This document shows positions 53,539 through 61,773 of a stretch of DNA of 64,000 nt, in pieces; within the stretch, counting starts at the first letter, position 1, and every line of letters starts with the position of its first letter. The notes under the pieces were generated by a model. The model searched no databases and was not told the DNA's origin. It worked only from the letters and a program-made list of their open reading frames with translations. A program made the position numbers and the translations under genes. Source of the stretch: Defluviimonas sp. SAOS-178_SWC (GTDB lineage Bacteria; Pseudomonadota; Alphaproteobacteria; Rhodobacterales; Rhodobacteraceae); contig NZ_CP156081.1 of the NCBI RefSeq assembly GCF_039830135.1, forward strand, positions 668,001 to 732,000. The letters are read 5' to 3'.

Positions 53539-56319
53539 CTATTCGGCCGCGATTTCGGTCTCGGCCTTCTCGACCTTCACGGCGGCGAACTTGAATTCCG
53601 GGATCTTGCCATAGGGGTCGAGCGCGGGGTTGGTCAGGATGTTCGCCGCCGCCTCGACATAGGCGAAGGGAACGAAGACCATATCCTCGGCGATCGCCCG
53701 GTCGGCCCGCGCCATGATCTCGATCGAGCCGCGCCGGGTGGACAGGCGGACGCGCCCGCCGGGTTCCACGCCGAGCCGCTTCAGCGTATTGGGATGAAGC
53801 GAGCAGTTCGCCTCCGGCTCCACCGCATCGAGCACCTTCGAGCGGCGGGTCATCGAGCCGGTATGCCAGTGTTCGAGCTGGCGGCCGGTCGTCATGATCA
53901 TCGGATATTCGGCATCCGGGACTTCGGCCGGGGCGATCACGGAAGCGGGCGTGAACCTTGCCCGTCCGCCTGCGCGCGGGAAGCCCGAACCGAAGACGAT
54001 GGGCTGGCCCGGATCTTCGGGCGACAGCGACGGATAGGTCACGGCGCCTTCGTTTTCCAGACGCTCCCAGGTGATGTTGTCGAGAGATTTCATCCCCGCC
54101 TTCATCTCGGCGAAGACCTCGCTCGGATGCTCGTAGGTCCAGCCAAGGCCAAGGCGGTTCGCCAGGGCCATGGTGATCGCCCAATCTTCCCGCGCTTCTC
54201 CCGGCGGGGTGACGGCCGCGCGCCCGATCTGGACCTGCCGGTTGGTGTTCGTGACCGTGCCGTTCTTCTCGTAGAAGGCGGCGGCGGGAAGGATCACATC
54301 GGCATAGTTCGCGGTTTCCGTCAGGAAGATATCCTGCACGACGAGGTGGTCGAGCATCGCCAGCGCCTCGCGCGCATGGTTGAGGTCCGGGTCCGACATC
54401 GCCGGGTTTTCACCGAGGATATACATGCCCTTGATCTGACCGGCATGGACCGCATCGAGGATTTCGGTCACCGTCAGGCCCTTCTCGTTCGAGAAGTCGT
54501 CCGAACCCCAGATCTTGTTGAAATGACCCCGGATGCCGTCGTCCGTGACGGTCTGGTAGTCCGGCAGGAACATCGGGATCAGGCCGGCGTCGGACGCGCC
54601 TTGCACGTTGTTCTGGCCACGCAGCGGATGCAGGCCGGTGCCGGGCCGACCGACATGGCCGCACATGAGCGCGAGCGAGATCAGGCAGCGCGAATTGTCG
54701 GTGCCGTGGATATGCTGGCTGACGCCCATGCCCCAGAAGATCATGCCGGCCTTGGCGGTCGCGAACTCCCGCGCCACTGCGCGCAGCTCCTCGGCCGGGA
54801 TGCCGCAGATCGGCTCCATCTTCTCGGGCGTGAAATTCGCCAGATGCGCCTTCTCGGCCTCCCAGTTCTCGGTATAGGCCTCGATATACTGGCGGTCGTA
54901 GAGCCCTTCCTCGACGATCACATGCATGATCGCGTTCAGCATGCTCACATCCGCGCCTGGGCGGAACTTCAGCATGTGGGTGGCGAACCGGCGCAGGCCG
55001 ACGCCACGCGGGTCCATCACGATCAGCTTGCCGCCGCGCTTGGTGAACTGCTTGAAGTAGGTCGCGGCGACGGGATGGTTCTCGACCGGGTTGCAGCCGA
55101 TGACGATGGCGACGTCGGCGTTCTGGATCTCGTTGAACGTGGCCGTCACCGCGCCTGAGCCCACGTTCTCAAGCAGCGCCGCGACCGAGGAGGCGTGGCA
55201 GAGCCGGGTGCAGTGGTCGACGTTGTTGTGACCGAAGCCCTGACGGATCAGCTTCTGGAAGAGATAGGCTTCCTCGTTCGTGCACTTGGCAGAGCCGAAG
55301 CCGGCGATGGCCCGGCCACCATGCGCGTCGGTGAGCGTCCTGATACCGTTAGCGGCGGCGTCCAGCGCCTCGTCCCAGCTCGCTTCGCGGAAATGCTTCT
55401 GCCAGTTCGCCGGATCGACGTTGAGCCCTTTCGCCGGCGCGTCAGCGCGGCGGATCAGGGGCTTGGTCAGCCGGTGCGGGTGGTGGATATAGTCGAAGCC
55501 GAACCGGCCCTTGACGCACAGCCGGCCCTCGTTCGCGGGGCCGTTGATGCCCTCGACATACTTCACCTTGCCGTCCTTGACCTTGAGCGACACCTGACAG
55601 CCGACGCCGCAGAACGGGCAGACGGACGTCGTCTCGCTGTCGAAATCGGCGCCGTCCCCCATCTGCGCCGCATCGACGACGGTTGCCGGCATCAGCGCAC
55701 CGGTCGGGCAGGCCTGCACACACTCGCCGCAGGCGACGCAGGTCGACTGGCCCATCGGGTCGGCCATGTCGAAGACCGGGTAGGCGTCGTGGCCGCGCCC
55801 CGCCATGCCGATCACGTCATTGACCTGAACCTCGCGGCAGGCGCGGACGCAGAGGCCGCACTGGATGCAGGCGTCGAGGTTGACGCGCATCGCCACATGG
55901 CTGTCGTCGAGAAGCGGGATGCGCGAAGGTTCGACCTTCGGGAAGCGGCTCTCGGAAACGCCATTCGCCGCGGCCATGTCCCAGAGGTGGGACGACTTGT
56001 CATGCGCCTTGGCCTGCTCGGGCTGGTCGGCAAGCAGAAGCTCCATCACCATCTCGCGCGATTTCACCGCGCGCACGGTGTCGGTCTTCACGACCATCCC
56101 GTTTGACGGGTTGCGGCAGCAGGACGCGGCGAGCACCCGCTCGCCCTCCACTTCCACGACGCAGGCGCGGCAGTTGCCGTCGGGGCGATAGCCGGTCTGG
56201 TCCTTGTGGCAGAGATGCGGGATCACCGTGCCTTCGCGCTTGGCGACCTCCCAGATCGTCTCGCCCGACCGGGCCGAGACTTCCTTGCCGTCGAGGGTGA
56301 ACTTGATTGCGTCGGTCAT
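53539..56319 (-). CDS. fdsA: NAD-dependent formate dehydrogenase, alpha (catalytic) subunit
   Basis: 926 aa. Residues 1-75 form a [2Fe-2S] domain (Cys37, Cys50, Cys53 and 67/68). Next come the NuoG-type His-Cys region, two [4Fe-4S] sites (CIQCGLCVRAC and CVACGECVQACP), a further 4Fe site CPFCGVGC with CVKG, and the molybdopterin domain with active-site Cys374 (CTRLCHASSVAAL) rather than selenocysteine. It oxidises formate to CO2 with the metal cofactor and passes electrons to FdsBG. ATG 56319 follows GAGGT; the fdsBG stop lies 2 bp upstream. Confidence 0.96.
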   Translation of the reverse strand: MTDAIKFTLDGKEVSARSGETIWEVAKREGTVIPHLCHKDQTGYRPDGNCRACVVEVEGERVLAASCCRNPSNGMVVKTDTVRAVKSREMVMELLLADQPEQAKAHDKSSHLWDMAAANGVSESRFPKVEPSRIPLLDDSHVAMRVNLDACIQCGLCVRACREVQVNDVIGMAGRGHDAYPVFDMADPMGQSTCVACGECVQACPTGALMPATVVDAAQMGDGADFDSETTSVCPFCGVGCQVSLKVKDGKVKYVEGINGPANEGRLCVKGRFGFDYIHHPHRLTKPLIRRADAPAKGLNVDPANWQKHFREASWDEALDAAANGIRTLTDAHGGRAIAGFGSAKCTNEEAYLFQKLIRQGFGHNNVDHCTRLCHASSVAALLENVGSGAVTATFNEIQNADVAIVIGCNPVENHPVAATYFKQFTKRGGKLIVMDPRGVGLRRFATHMLKFRPGADVSMLNAIMHVIVEEGLYDRQYIEAYTENWEAEKAHLANFTPEKMEPICGIPAEELRAVAREFATAKAGMIFWGMGVSQHIHGTDNSRCLISLALMCGHVGRPGTGLHPLRGQNNVQGASDAGLIPMFLPDYQTVTDDGIRGHFNKIWGSDDFSNEKGLTVTEILDAVHAGQIKGMYILGENPAMSDPDLNHAREALAMLDHLVVQDIFLTETANYADVILPAAAFYEKNGTVTNTNRQVQIGRAAVTPPGEAREDWAITMALANRLGLGWTYEHPSEVFAEMKAGMKSLDNITWERLENEGAVTYPSLSPEDPGQPIVFGSGFPRAGGRARFTPASVIAPAEVPDAEYPMIMTTGRQLEHWHTGSMTRRSKVLDAVEPEANCSLHPNTLKRLGVEPGGRVRLSTRRGSIEIMARADRAIAEDMVFVPFAYVEAAANILTNPALDPYGKIPEFKFAAVKVEKAETEIAAE

Positions 56320-56320
56320 A

Positions 56321-58006
56321 TCAGACCTCATCCGGAAAATGTTTCATCGTCAGGCGGATCGGGTTCGGGGCAGCCTGCCCAAGCCCGCAGATCGAGGCGT
56401 CGCCCATAACCTGGCAGAGGTCTTCCAGAAGACCCTGATCCCATTTGTCGGCCTGCATCAGCTTCACCGCCTTTTCGCAGCCAACTCGGCAGGGCGTACA
56501 CTGGCCGCAGGATTCGCTCTCGAAGAAGCGCAGCATGTTGAGGGCGGCCGCCTTGGCCGAATCCTTGTCCGACAGGACCACCACGGCGGCGGAACCGATG
56601 AAGGTTCCGTGCGGTTGGAGCGTGTCGAAATCGAGCGGGATATCGTTCATCGACGCGGGCAGGAGGCCCGAGGACGGGCCACCGGGCTGGTAGGCCTTGA
56701 AGCGGTGACCCTCGGCCATGCCGCCGCAGGCCTCGATGATGTCGGTGATCGTCGATCCGGCGGGCAAGAGGTAGACGCCCGGCTTCGCCACGCGGCCCGA
56801 GACCGAGTAGGAGCGCAGCCCCTTGCGGCCGTTCTTCTCGGTCGTGTTCAGCACCTCCGGCCCTTCGCGGACGATCCGCGTAACCCAGTGCAGCGTCTCC
56901 ACGTTATGAACCAGCGTCGGCCGGTCGAAGATGCCGACGGCGGCGACGTAGGGGGGGCGTTGGCGCGGGATGCCGCGCTTGCCTTCGATCGATTCGATCA
57001 TCGCGCTTTCTTCGCCGCAGATATAGGCGCCCGCGCCCCGGCGCAGCTCGACCTCGCCCTTCAGGATGATGCCGGCGTCTTCCAGCGCCTTGATCTCGCG
57101 CCGCAGGATTTCCAGAACGGCAGGATATTCGTCGCGCATGTAGATGAAGCAGCGCTCGGCCTCGACCGCCCAGGCGGCGATCAGCATGCCTTCCAGCATC
57201 AGGTGCGGGGTGCGTTCCAGATAGTAGCGGTCCTTGAACGTGCCCGGTTCGCCCTCGTCGCCATTGACGGCAAGATAGCGCATACCGGGATTGGCGCGCA
57301 CGAAGCCCCATTTGCGGCCCGAGGGGAAGCCAGCGCCGCCGAGGCCGCGCAGCCCCGAAGCCAGCACGGTTTCCTGCACCTTTTCCCAGTCGCCGGACTT
57401 GCGGAGTTCCGCGAGCTTTTCGTAGCCGCCGGCGGCGCGGTAGGCCGCAAGGCCCTCATAGGCCGGTATTTCGGCGTGGAAGTGACCGTCCTTCAGCGCG
57501 GCTTCGACGTTCTCGGGCGTCGCATGGTCTATATGCTTGTGGCCGATCTCAAGTACCGGAGCGGTGTCGCAGCGGCCCATGCAGGGCGCGCGCAGCACGC
57601 GGATCTTCTTCGGGTCCATGCCCTTTTCCAGCGCGGCGATCAGTGCCTCGGAGCCGGCGAGTTCGCAGGAGAGCGATTCGCATACGCGGATCGTCAGGTC
57701 CGGCGGCGCGGACTCGCCCTCACGGACAGGGTCGAAATGGGCGTAGAAGGTCGCGACCTCCCAGATTTCGGCCATGCCGGTGCGGAGTTCCTCGGCAAGC
57801 GCGCGCAGGTGCGGGGCCGACAGGCAGCCGTAGCGGTCCTGGATCAGGTGCAGGTACTCGATCAAGAGGTCACGCCGGCGCGGTGTGTCGCCGAGAAGCG
57901 CATTCACCTCCGCCCAGGCCGTGTCGTCGATCTGCCGGCCCTTCGGGGTCTTGCGACCCCGGCCCTTGCCGGATTTCCAGATGCCGTCCTTGTCGTCCAG
58001 TGCCAT
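56321..58006 (-). CDS. fdsB: Formate dehydrogenase gamma-beta fusion (FdsG-FdsB; NuoE-NuoF-like)
   Basis: 561 aa. Residues 30-155 are a thioredoxin-fold [2Fe-2S] NuoE-like domain (CESLSCELAG and APCMGRCDTAP). Residues 190-545 are NuoF-like with FMN and NAD sites (GLRGLGGAGFPSGRKW, NGDEGEPGTFKDR, GAGAYICGEESAM) and the [4Fe-4S] motif ESCGQCTPCRVG. In Rhodobacter capsulatus these are separate FdsG and FdsB proteins; here one chain carries both. Electrons pass from FdsA to NAD. ATG 58006 has GGAGG and GGAAG upstream; a GTG at 58066 would add 20 residues. Confidence 0.94.
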   Translation of the reverse strand: MALDDKDGIWKSGKGRGRKTPKGRQIDDTAWAEVNALLGDTPRRRDLLIEYLHLIQDRYGCLSAPHLRALAEELRTGMAEIWEVATFYAHFDPVREGESAPPDLTIRVCESLSCELAGSEALIAALEKGMDPKKIRVLRAPCMGRCDTAPVLEIGHKHIDHATPENVEAALKDGHFHAEIPAYEGLAAYRAAGGYEKLAELRKSGDWEKVQETVLASGLRGLGGAGFPSGRKWGFVRANPGMRYLAVNGDEGEPGTFKDRYYLERTPHLMLEGMLIAAWAVEAERCFIYMRDEYPAVLEILRREIKALEDAGIILKGEVELRRGAGAYICGEESAMIESIEGKRGIPRQRPPYVAAVGIFDRPTLVHNVETLHWVTRIVREGPEVLNTTEKNGRKGLRSYSVSGRVAKPGVYLLPAGSTITDIIEACGGMAEGHRFKAYQPGGPSSGLLPASMNDIPLDFDTLQPHGTFIGSAAVVVLSDKDSAKAAALNMLRFFESESCGQCTPCRVGCEKAVKLMQADKWDQGLLEDLCQVMGDASICGLGQAAPNPIRLTMKHFPDEV

Positions 58007-58091
58007 GCCCGCTTCCGCCTCCTGTTTCGCCGTCTCAGAGGCCGCTTCTGACAAAGCCGGAAACACCGATCAATCCGGTAGTCTCGTCGAT

Positions 58092-58110
58092 TGATAGAAA
58101 TTCTCTATCA
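58092..58110. promoter_or_regulatory. Palindrome upstream of the fds operon, LysR-type spacing
   Basis: TGATAG (58092-58097) and CTATCA (58105-58110) form a perfect 6-bp inverted repeat with a 7-bp spacer, a T-N11-A arrangement used by LysR-type regulators. It lies 86 bp upstream of the fdsB ATG and 87 bp before tusA. fds operons elsewhere are controlled by a LysR-type regulator (FdsR), but no such gene is next to this one. Confidence 0.5.
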
Positions 58111-58126
58111 TAAGCAGCGATATTCA

Positions 58127-58143
58127 GTGACGATATCTGTCAC
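58127..58143. promoter_or_regulatory. Second palindrome between fds and tusA
   Basis: GTGAC (58127-58131) and GTCAC (58139-58143) form a perfect 5-bp inverted repeat with a 7-bp spacer, 16 bp from the first palindrome. The equal spacers and short distance suggest paired binding sites serving one or both divergent promoters. Confidence 0.4.
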
Positions 58144-58196
58144 GCCCCGCGCGCAGCCGATGGACAGAATGCGGCGCATTCTCTATCCCCAGCGCC

Positions 58197-58424
58197 ATGG
58201 ATTGGGATCACGAACTCGACGCGACAGGGCTTCTCTGCCCGCTTCCCGTGCTCAAGGCGCGCAAACGGCTGTCGGTCATGGCGCCCGGTGCCGTGCTCCG
58301 GCTGATCGCGACCGATCCGGCGGCGGTCATCGACGTTCCGCATTTCTGCGCCGAGGCCGGGCACGAATTGATCGGCACGGGCGAGGACGGCGCCGCCCAG
58401 ATCTACCTGATCCGCCGGCGGTAA
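58197..58424 (+). CDS. tusA: TusA-family sulfurtransferase
   Basis: 75 aa. The family motif is LDATGLLCPLPVLKARKRL with the persulfide-carrying Cys in CPxP. TusA-like proteins pass sulfur to partners, and FdhD-dependent sulfuration of formate dehydrogenase needs a sulfur donor. Its place opposite the fds promoter, with fdhD a few kilobases away, fits that job; a role in sox-linked sulfur handling is also possible. Confidence 0.88.
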   Translation: MDWDHELDATGLLCPLPVLKARKRLSVMAPGAVLRLIATDPAAVIDVPHFCAEAGHELIGTGEDGAAQIYLIRRR

Positions 58425-58440
58425 GCGGACCCGTCGTCTG

Positions 58441-58457
58441 AAAAACCCGCTGCGGGC
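58441..58457 (-). terminator. Intrinsic terminator of the moeA-end operon
   Basis: Read on the minus strand, a short GC stem (CCCG-CAG-CGGG) is followed by five Ts (58441-58445), immediately downstream of the moeA TAG stop. It is the only hairpin in the window with a clean U-run. Confidence 0.55.
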
Positions 58458-59729
58458 CTAAAGACCAAAGCTGGAATAGGGCAGGTATCTGACCGGTATT
58501 CCCGGTGTGATCTCGGCGGCCGCGTCGGGCAGTTCCACGAGCCCGGTCGCCCAGCTCAGCCCGCTGATCCGGCCGGAGCCTTCCGAGGCAAAGACCTCGG
58601 CGCGCCCCTCGCTGTCCAGGCGCGCGCGCAGATATTCCCGCCGACCGGCCTTCTTGCGCTTGCTGAAGGCCGCCGGGACGGTAAATCCCTGCGGTGCCGC
58701 CCATCCGGCGCCTGCCATCGAAGACAGCGCCGGGCGGGCGAAGATCAGCGCACAGACGAGCGCCGCGACCGGATTTCCCGGCAGGCCGAAGACCGGAATG
58801 CCGTTCCACAGCGCCAGCGCCAGCGGACGACCCGGTTTCATCGCGATTCGCCAGCTCGACAAAGTTCCGCGCGCACGGAGAAGCGCCGAGACATGGTCCT
58901 CATCCCCCGCCGACGCGCCGCCAGAGGTCAGGATCACATCCGCCTCCGCCGCACCCCGGTGAAGCGTTGCGGCGATCGCCGCCGGATCGTCCGGCACATG
59001 GCCGAGATCGACCGGCGCGCAGTCCCAGCGTTCGGCCAGTGCGAGAAGCATCGGACGGTTGGCATCGTAGATCTGGTGCGGGGCGGCGGCGCCGCCCGGA
59101 TCGTCCACGATCTCGTCCCCGGTGGACAGGACGCCGACGCGGAGCGGCCTGAACACCGTCACCTTGGCGATCCCGAGGGCCGCCAGAAGCGCGAGGTCGG
59201 GGGGGCGTAGCCGGTGACCGGCCCGCAGCGCCACCGCGCCTTCCGCCACATCCTCACCGGCCCGCCGGGTGTTGGCGCGGGGCTTTGCCGGCCCGTCGAA
59301 GGCCACGGTCGCGCCGTCGGTGGCGCAGTCCTCCTCCAGCACGACGGTATCGACGCCCTCGGGCAGGATCGCACCGGTCAGGATGCGGATCGCCTGTCCG
59401 GGCGGAACCGCGCCGGAAAAAGGTTGCCCGGCTGCCGCGCGGCCCGCGACGAGCGGCAAACGCTGCACACCCTCTCCGGTCGCGGCATGGGCAAATCCGT
59501 AGCCATCCACCGCGGAATTGGCGCGCGGCGGGTTCGAGCGTCGGGCGACCGCATCCTCCGCGAGGATGCGCCCGAGCGCGTCGCGACCGGGCAGAAGCTC
59601 GGTCCCGGCGACAGGTTGCAGTATCTCGCGCAGGCGCTCCAACGCTTCCTCCACCGGCACCCAAGACACCCCCTGGGGCATGGCGAAACAATCGTCGCGA
59701 AGGCGCGGGGGAATGAGGGGATCGGTCAT
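58458..59729 (-). CDS. moeA: Molybdopterin molybdenumtransferase MoeA
   Basis: 423 aa. Inserts molybdenum into molybdopterin. The MoeA signatures are visible: PRANSAVDGYGFAH, RILTGAILPEGVDTVV, the MPT-binding VLSTGDEIVD and ILTSGGASAGDEDHV, and the FGLPGNPVAALVC region. Normal length. The ATG overlaps the upstream stop by 4 bp. Last gene of the minus-strand cofactor operon. Confidence 0.95.
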   Translation of the reverse strand: MTDPLIPPRLRDDCFAMPQGVSWVPVEEALERLREILQPVAGTELLPGRDALGRILAEDAVARRSNPPRANSAVDGYGFAHAATGEGVQRLPLVAGRAAAGQPFSGAVPPGQAIRILTGAILPEGVDTVVLEEDCATDGATVAFDGPAKPRANTRRAGEDVAEGAVALRAGHRLRPPDLALLAALGIAKVTVFRPLRVGVLSTGDEIVDDPGGAAAPHQIYDANRPMLLALAERWDCAPVDLGHVPDDPAAIAATLHRGAAEADVILTSGGASAGDEDHVSALLRARGTLSSWRIAMKPGRPLALALWNGIPVFGLPGNPVAALVCALIFARPALSSMAGAGWAAPQGFTVPAAFSKRKKAGRREYLRARLDSEGRAEVFASEGSGRISGLSWATGLVELPDAAAEITPGIPVRYLPYSSFGL

Positions 59730-60229
59730 GCGGCCTCGCTTTCCGCCGCTGCTGCGTCAAGACCAGAGGTCCAGCCTTCCTCGCGACGCGCCGGATGCGG
59801 AACATCCGCGAGTGTCGCCGCCAGTTCGCCCCGCGCCTGCATCCCGTGGATGCGGGCCGCAAGTGTCCGGACCTGAACCTCGTCCCTGATGTCGTCCGGC
59901 CCCGTCGCCTTGTGCCCCTTGCGGGGCAGGCCGGGAATGTCCGCCGCGAGTCCGTCGAACCGGAGCGAGCCGGTGACACGCGATGCCAAGCCTTCCGGAT
60001 AGTCGAAGGGGACGTCGAAACCGGCGAAGACCCGGTGTCCGGCGGCGAGTTCCTCCGCGAAGAGGCGCGTCAGCCAGTCCCCGGCGACCACCCGGTTGCG
60101 GTGATAGGCGGAAGGCTCCGCCTTGCCGTCCCGGATCACCGCCGACCAGATCGCGTCCTTCTTGGGCTTGGCAACCCGGTCGTTGCCGCCCGACCAGTCG
60201 ACGATGACGATGGTGTCGAACGCGCTCAC
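59726..60229 (-). CDS. Unknown protein in the molybdenum-cofactor operon
   Basis: 167 aa, no membrane segment. The start FDTIVIVDWSGGND, with Asp in a first strand, resembles RNase H-fold DUF429-like proteins. HRVFAGFDVPFDYPEG adds a second Asp in a similar strand. From memory, proteins of this kind in Rhodobacterales are often labelled molybdopterin guanine dinucleotide synthesis, without proof. It overlaps both moeA and mobB by 4 bp. Confidence 0.65.
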   Translation of the reverse strand: MSAFDTIVIVDWSGGNDRVAKPKKDAIWSAVIRDGKAEPSAYHRNRVVAGDWLTRLFAEELAAGHRVFAGFDVPFDYPEGLASRVTGSLRFDGLAADIPGLPRKGHKATGPDDIRDEVQVRTLAARIHGMQARGELAATLADVPHPARREEGWTSGLDAAAAESEAA

Positions 60230-60720
60230 AGCCCGACCTCTCCGAGGATGAAGTCCGCGATCGCCCCGGTGTCGTCGAGATCGAGAACCGGCAGCGCAAG
60301 GCCGGGATGGGCGCTGTCCGACGCGACGGCGCGGACCGTCGGGTTATCGGGTGCAAGAAGCGGCCGTCCTGTCGCCGCCCGATGCGTCTCGACCTTCGGA
60401 TGGCTTTCGCGTTTGTAACCTTCGATCAGCACCAGATCGACGGGCGAGAGCTTTTCCAGAAGCTCCGCCAGCGCTGGCTCCTCGGCCCCCCTCAGCTCAT
60501 GCATCAGCGCCCAGCGGGCAGGGGAGGCGACAAGAACCTCGCGGGCGCCGGCCTCGCGGTGGCGGAAGCTGTCGCGGCCGGGATGGTCGATCTCGGTCGC
60601 ATGATGGGCGTGCTTGACGGTCGAGACGCTGAACCCCCGCCCGGTGATCTCGGTCACCAGCCGCTCCACCAGGTGGGTCTTGCCGGAATTCTTCCAGCCG
60701 GTGACGCCATAGATCCTCAT
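60226..60720 (-). CDS. mobB: Molybdopterin-guanine dinucleotide biosynthesis protein MobB
   Basis: 164 aa P-loop GTPase partner of MobA. Walker A GWKNSGKTHLV, then STVKHAHHATEIDHPGRDS (the MobB His-rich loop) and the second strand VDLVLIEGYKRESHPK are clear. The ATG overlaps the mobA stop by 4 bp and the stop overlaps the next gene by 4 bp. Confidence 0.94.
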   Translation of the reverse strand: MRIYGVTGWKNSGKTHLVERLVTEITGRGFSVSTVKHAHHATEIDHPGRDSFRHREAGAREVLVASPARWALMHELRGAEEPALAELLEKLSPVDLVLIEGYKRESHPKVETHRAATGRPLLAPDNPTVRAVASDSAHPGLALPVLDLDDTGAIADFILGEVGL

Positions 60721-61325
60721 TGCACGAGCCTCTCGGCTTCGGCGATGTCCTCGGGCGTGTTGATGTTGAAGAAGGGGTCGAACGGGTCGGAGGAGAACTC
60801 CGCGACGCCGGCGCCGTGGCGCCCGGTCCAAAGCACGATCTTCCGCAGCCCGCCTTCCAGCGCCGCCCGAAGGTCGCCGCGCAGCGCGACGGGCCAGAGG
60901 CCGAAGGTCGGGTGCTGCCAGAGCTTGCCCTCCGGATCCCGGCTGGCCGCCAGCGCGAGGCCGGATGGCCCGACGGCGTCGCGGAGCCGCGCGACCAGAT
61001 CGTGCGGGAAGAACGGCGTGTCGGCCGCGACGGTGACGATGGCCCCGGCGCCAAGCCCGGCCGCCCAGTCGAGCCCGGCGAGAACACCGGCGAGGGGGCC
61101 GGGAAAGTCCGGCAGGCTGTCGGGCAGGACCGGCAGGCCGAACTCCTCGAACCGCGCGGGATCGCCGTTCGCGTTGATGGCGAGCGGGCCGCACTGCGCG
61201 CCGAGCCGGGCGATCACATGGTCGATCAGCCGCCGCCCGGCCACGGAGCGGAGGCCCTTGTCGCCGCCGCCCATCCGCGTCGCGCGGCCGCCGGCGAGGA
61301 TGATGCCGGGCAGGTCAGTGGACAT
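60717..61325 (-). CDS. mobA: Molybdenum cofactor guanylyltransferase MobA
   Basis: 202 aa. Adds GMP to molybdopterin to make the MGD form needed by formate dehydrogenase. The nucleotidyltransferase start LPGIILAGGRATRMGGGDKG and the metal-binding VTVAADTPFFP are present. Overlaps mobB (4 bp) and the GNAT gene (11 bp). Confidence 0.95.
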   Translation of the reverse strand: MSTDLPGIILAGGRATRMGGGDKGLRSVAGRRLIDHVIARLGAQCGPLAINANGDPARFEEFGLPVLPDSLPDFPGPLAGVLAGLDWAAGLGAGAIVTVAADTPFFPHDLVARLRDAVGPSGLALAASRDPEGKLWQHPTFGLWPVALRGDLRAALEGGLRKIVLWTGRHGAGVAEFSSDPFDPFFNINTPEDIAEAERLVQ

Positions 61326-61773
61326 CGGGATTGTCCCGGAACGCCCGTTCCCGCACGGGGTCGAGCCACTTTTGCAGCACCGTCACGGCGCTCTCCTCGT
61401 AGCCGAGCGCGTCGTAGAACGACAGGACCGGCGCGTTCGAGCGGCGGACGAGAAGCTGAAGCTTGGTGTGGCCGTGCCGCCGGGCCCAGTCCTCCGCCGC
61501 CGCCATCGCCCGACGGCCAAGCCCCGCCCCGCGCTGATCCGGGGCGGCGCAGAGGTAGTAAACCCAGGCGCGATGGCCGCCATCCTCGACCGCGACGCTC
61601 GCGACCGCCCGGCCGTTCTCGGTCGCGACCAGCAGCGCCGATTTCGGATTGGCGCGGATCGCCGCGATATCGACCTCGGGCGGGTTCCAGGGCCGCGTCA
61701 TGCCGGCCCGTTCCCAAAGCGCGATGAGCGCCTCGACCTCGTCGTCGCGAACGGGATGGAAGTCGTCAGTCAT
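61315..61773 (-). CDS. GNAT-family N-acetyltransferase
   Basis: 152 aa. The acetyl-CoA binding motif is PDQRGAGLGRRAMAAAEDWA, with LLVRRSNAPVLSFYDALGY as the C-terminal strand-helix. This resembles RimI/YpeA-type enzymes. The substrate is unknown. It is embedded in the cofactor operon with 11-bp and 8-bp overlaps, so it is coexpressed with mobA and fdhD. Confidence 0.87.
   Translation of the reverse strand: MTDDFHPVRDDEVEALIALWERAGMTRPWNPPEVDIAAIRANPKSALLVATENGRAVASVAVEDGGHRAWVYYLCAAPDQRGAGLGRRAMAAAEDWARRHGHTKLQLLVRRSNAPVLSFYDALGYEESAVTVLQKWLDPVRERAFRDNPDVH

Noticed and set aside
55180-55210. Selenocysteine in formate dehydrogenase
   Set aside because: The active-site codon in CTRLCHAS is TGC (Cys), not TGA.
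56204-58051. 615-codon plus-strand open frame opposite fdsBG
   Set aside because: Antisense to a fully conserved NuoEF-like protein; composition is that of a GC shadow.
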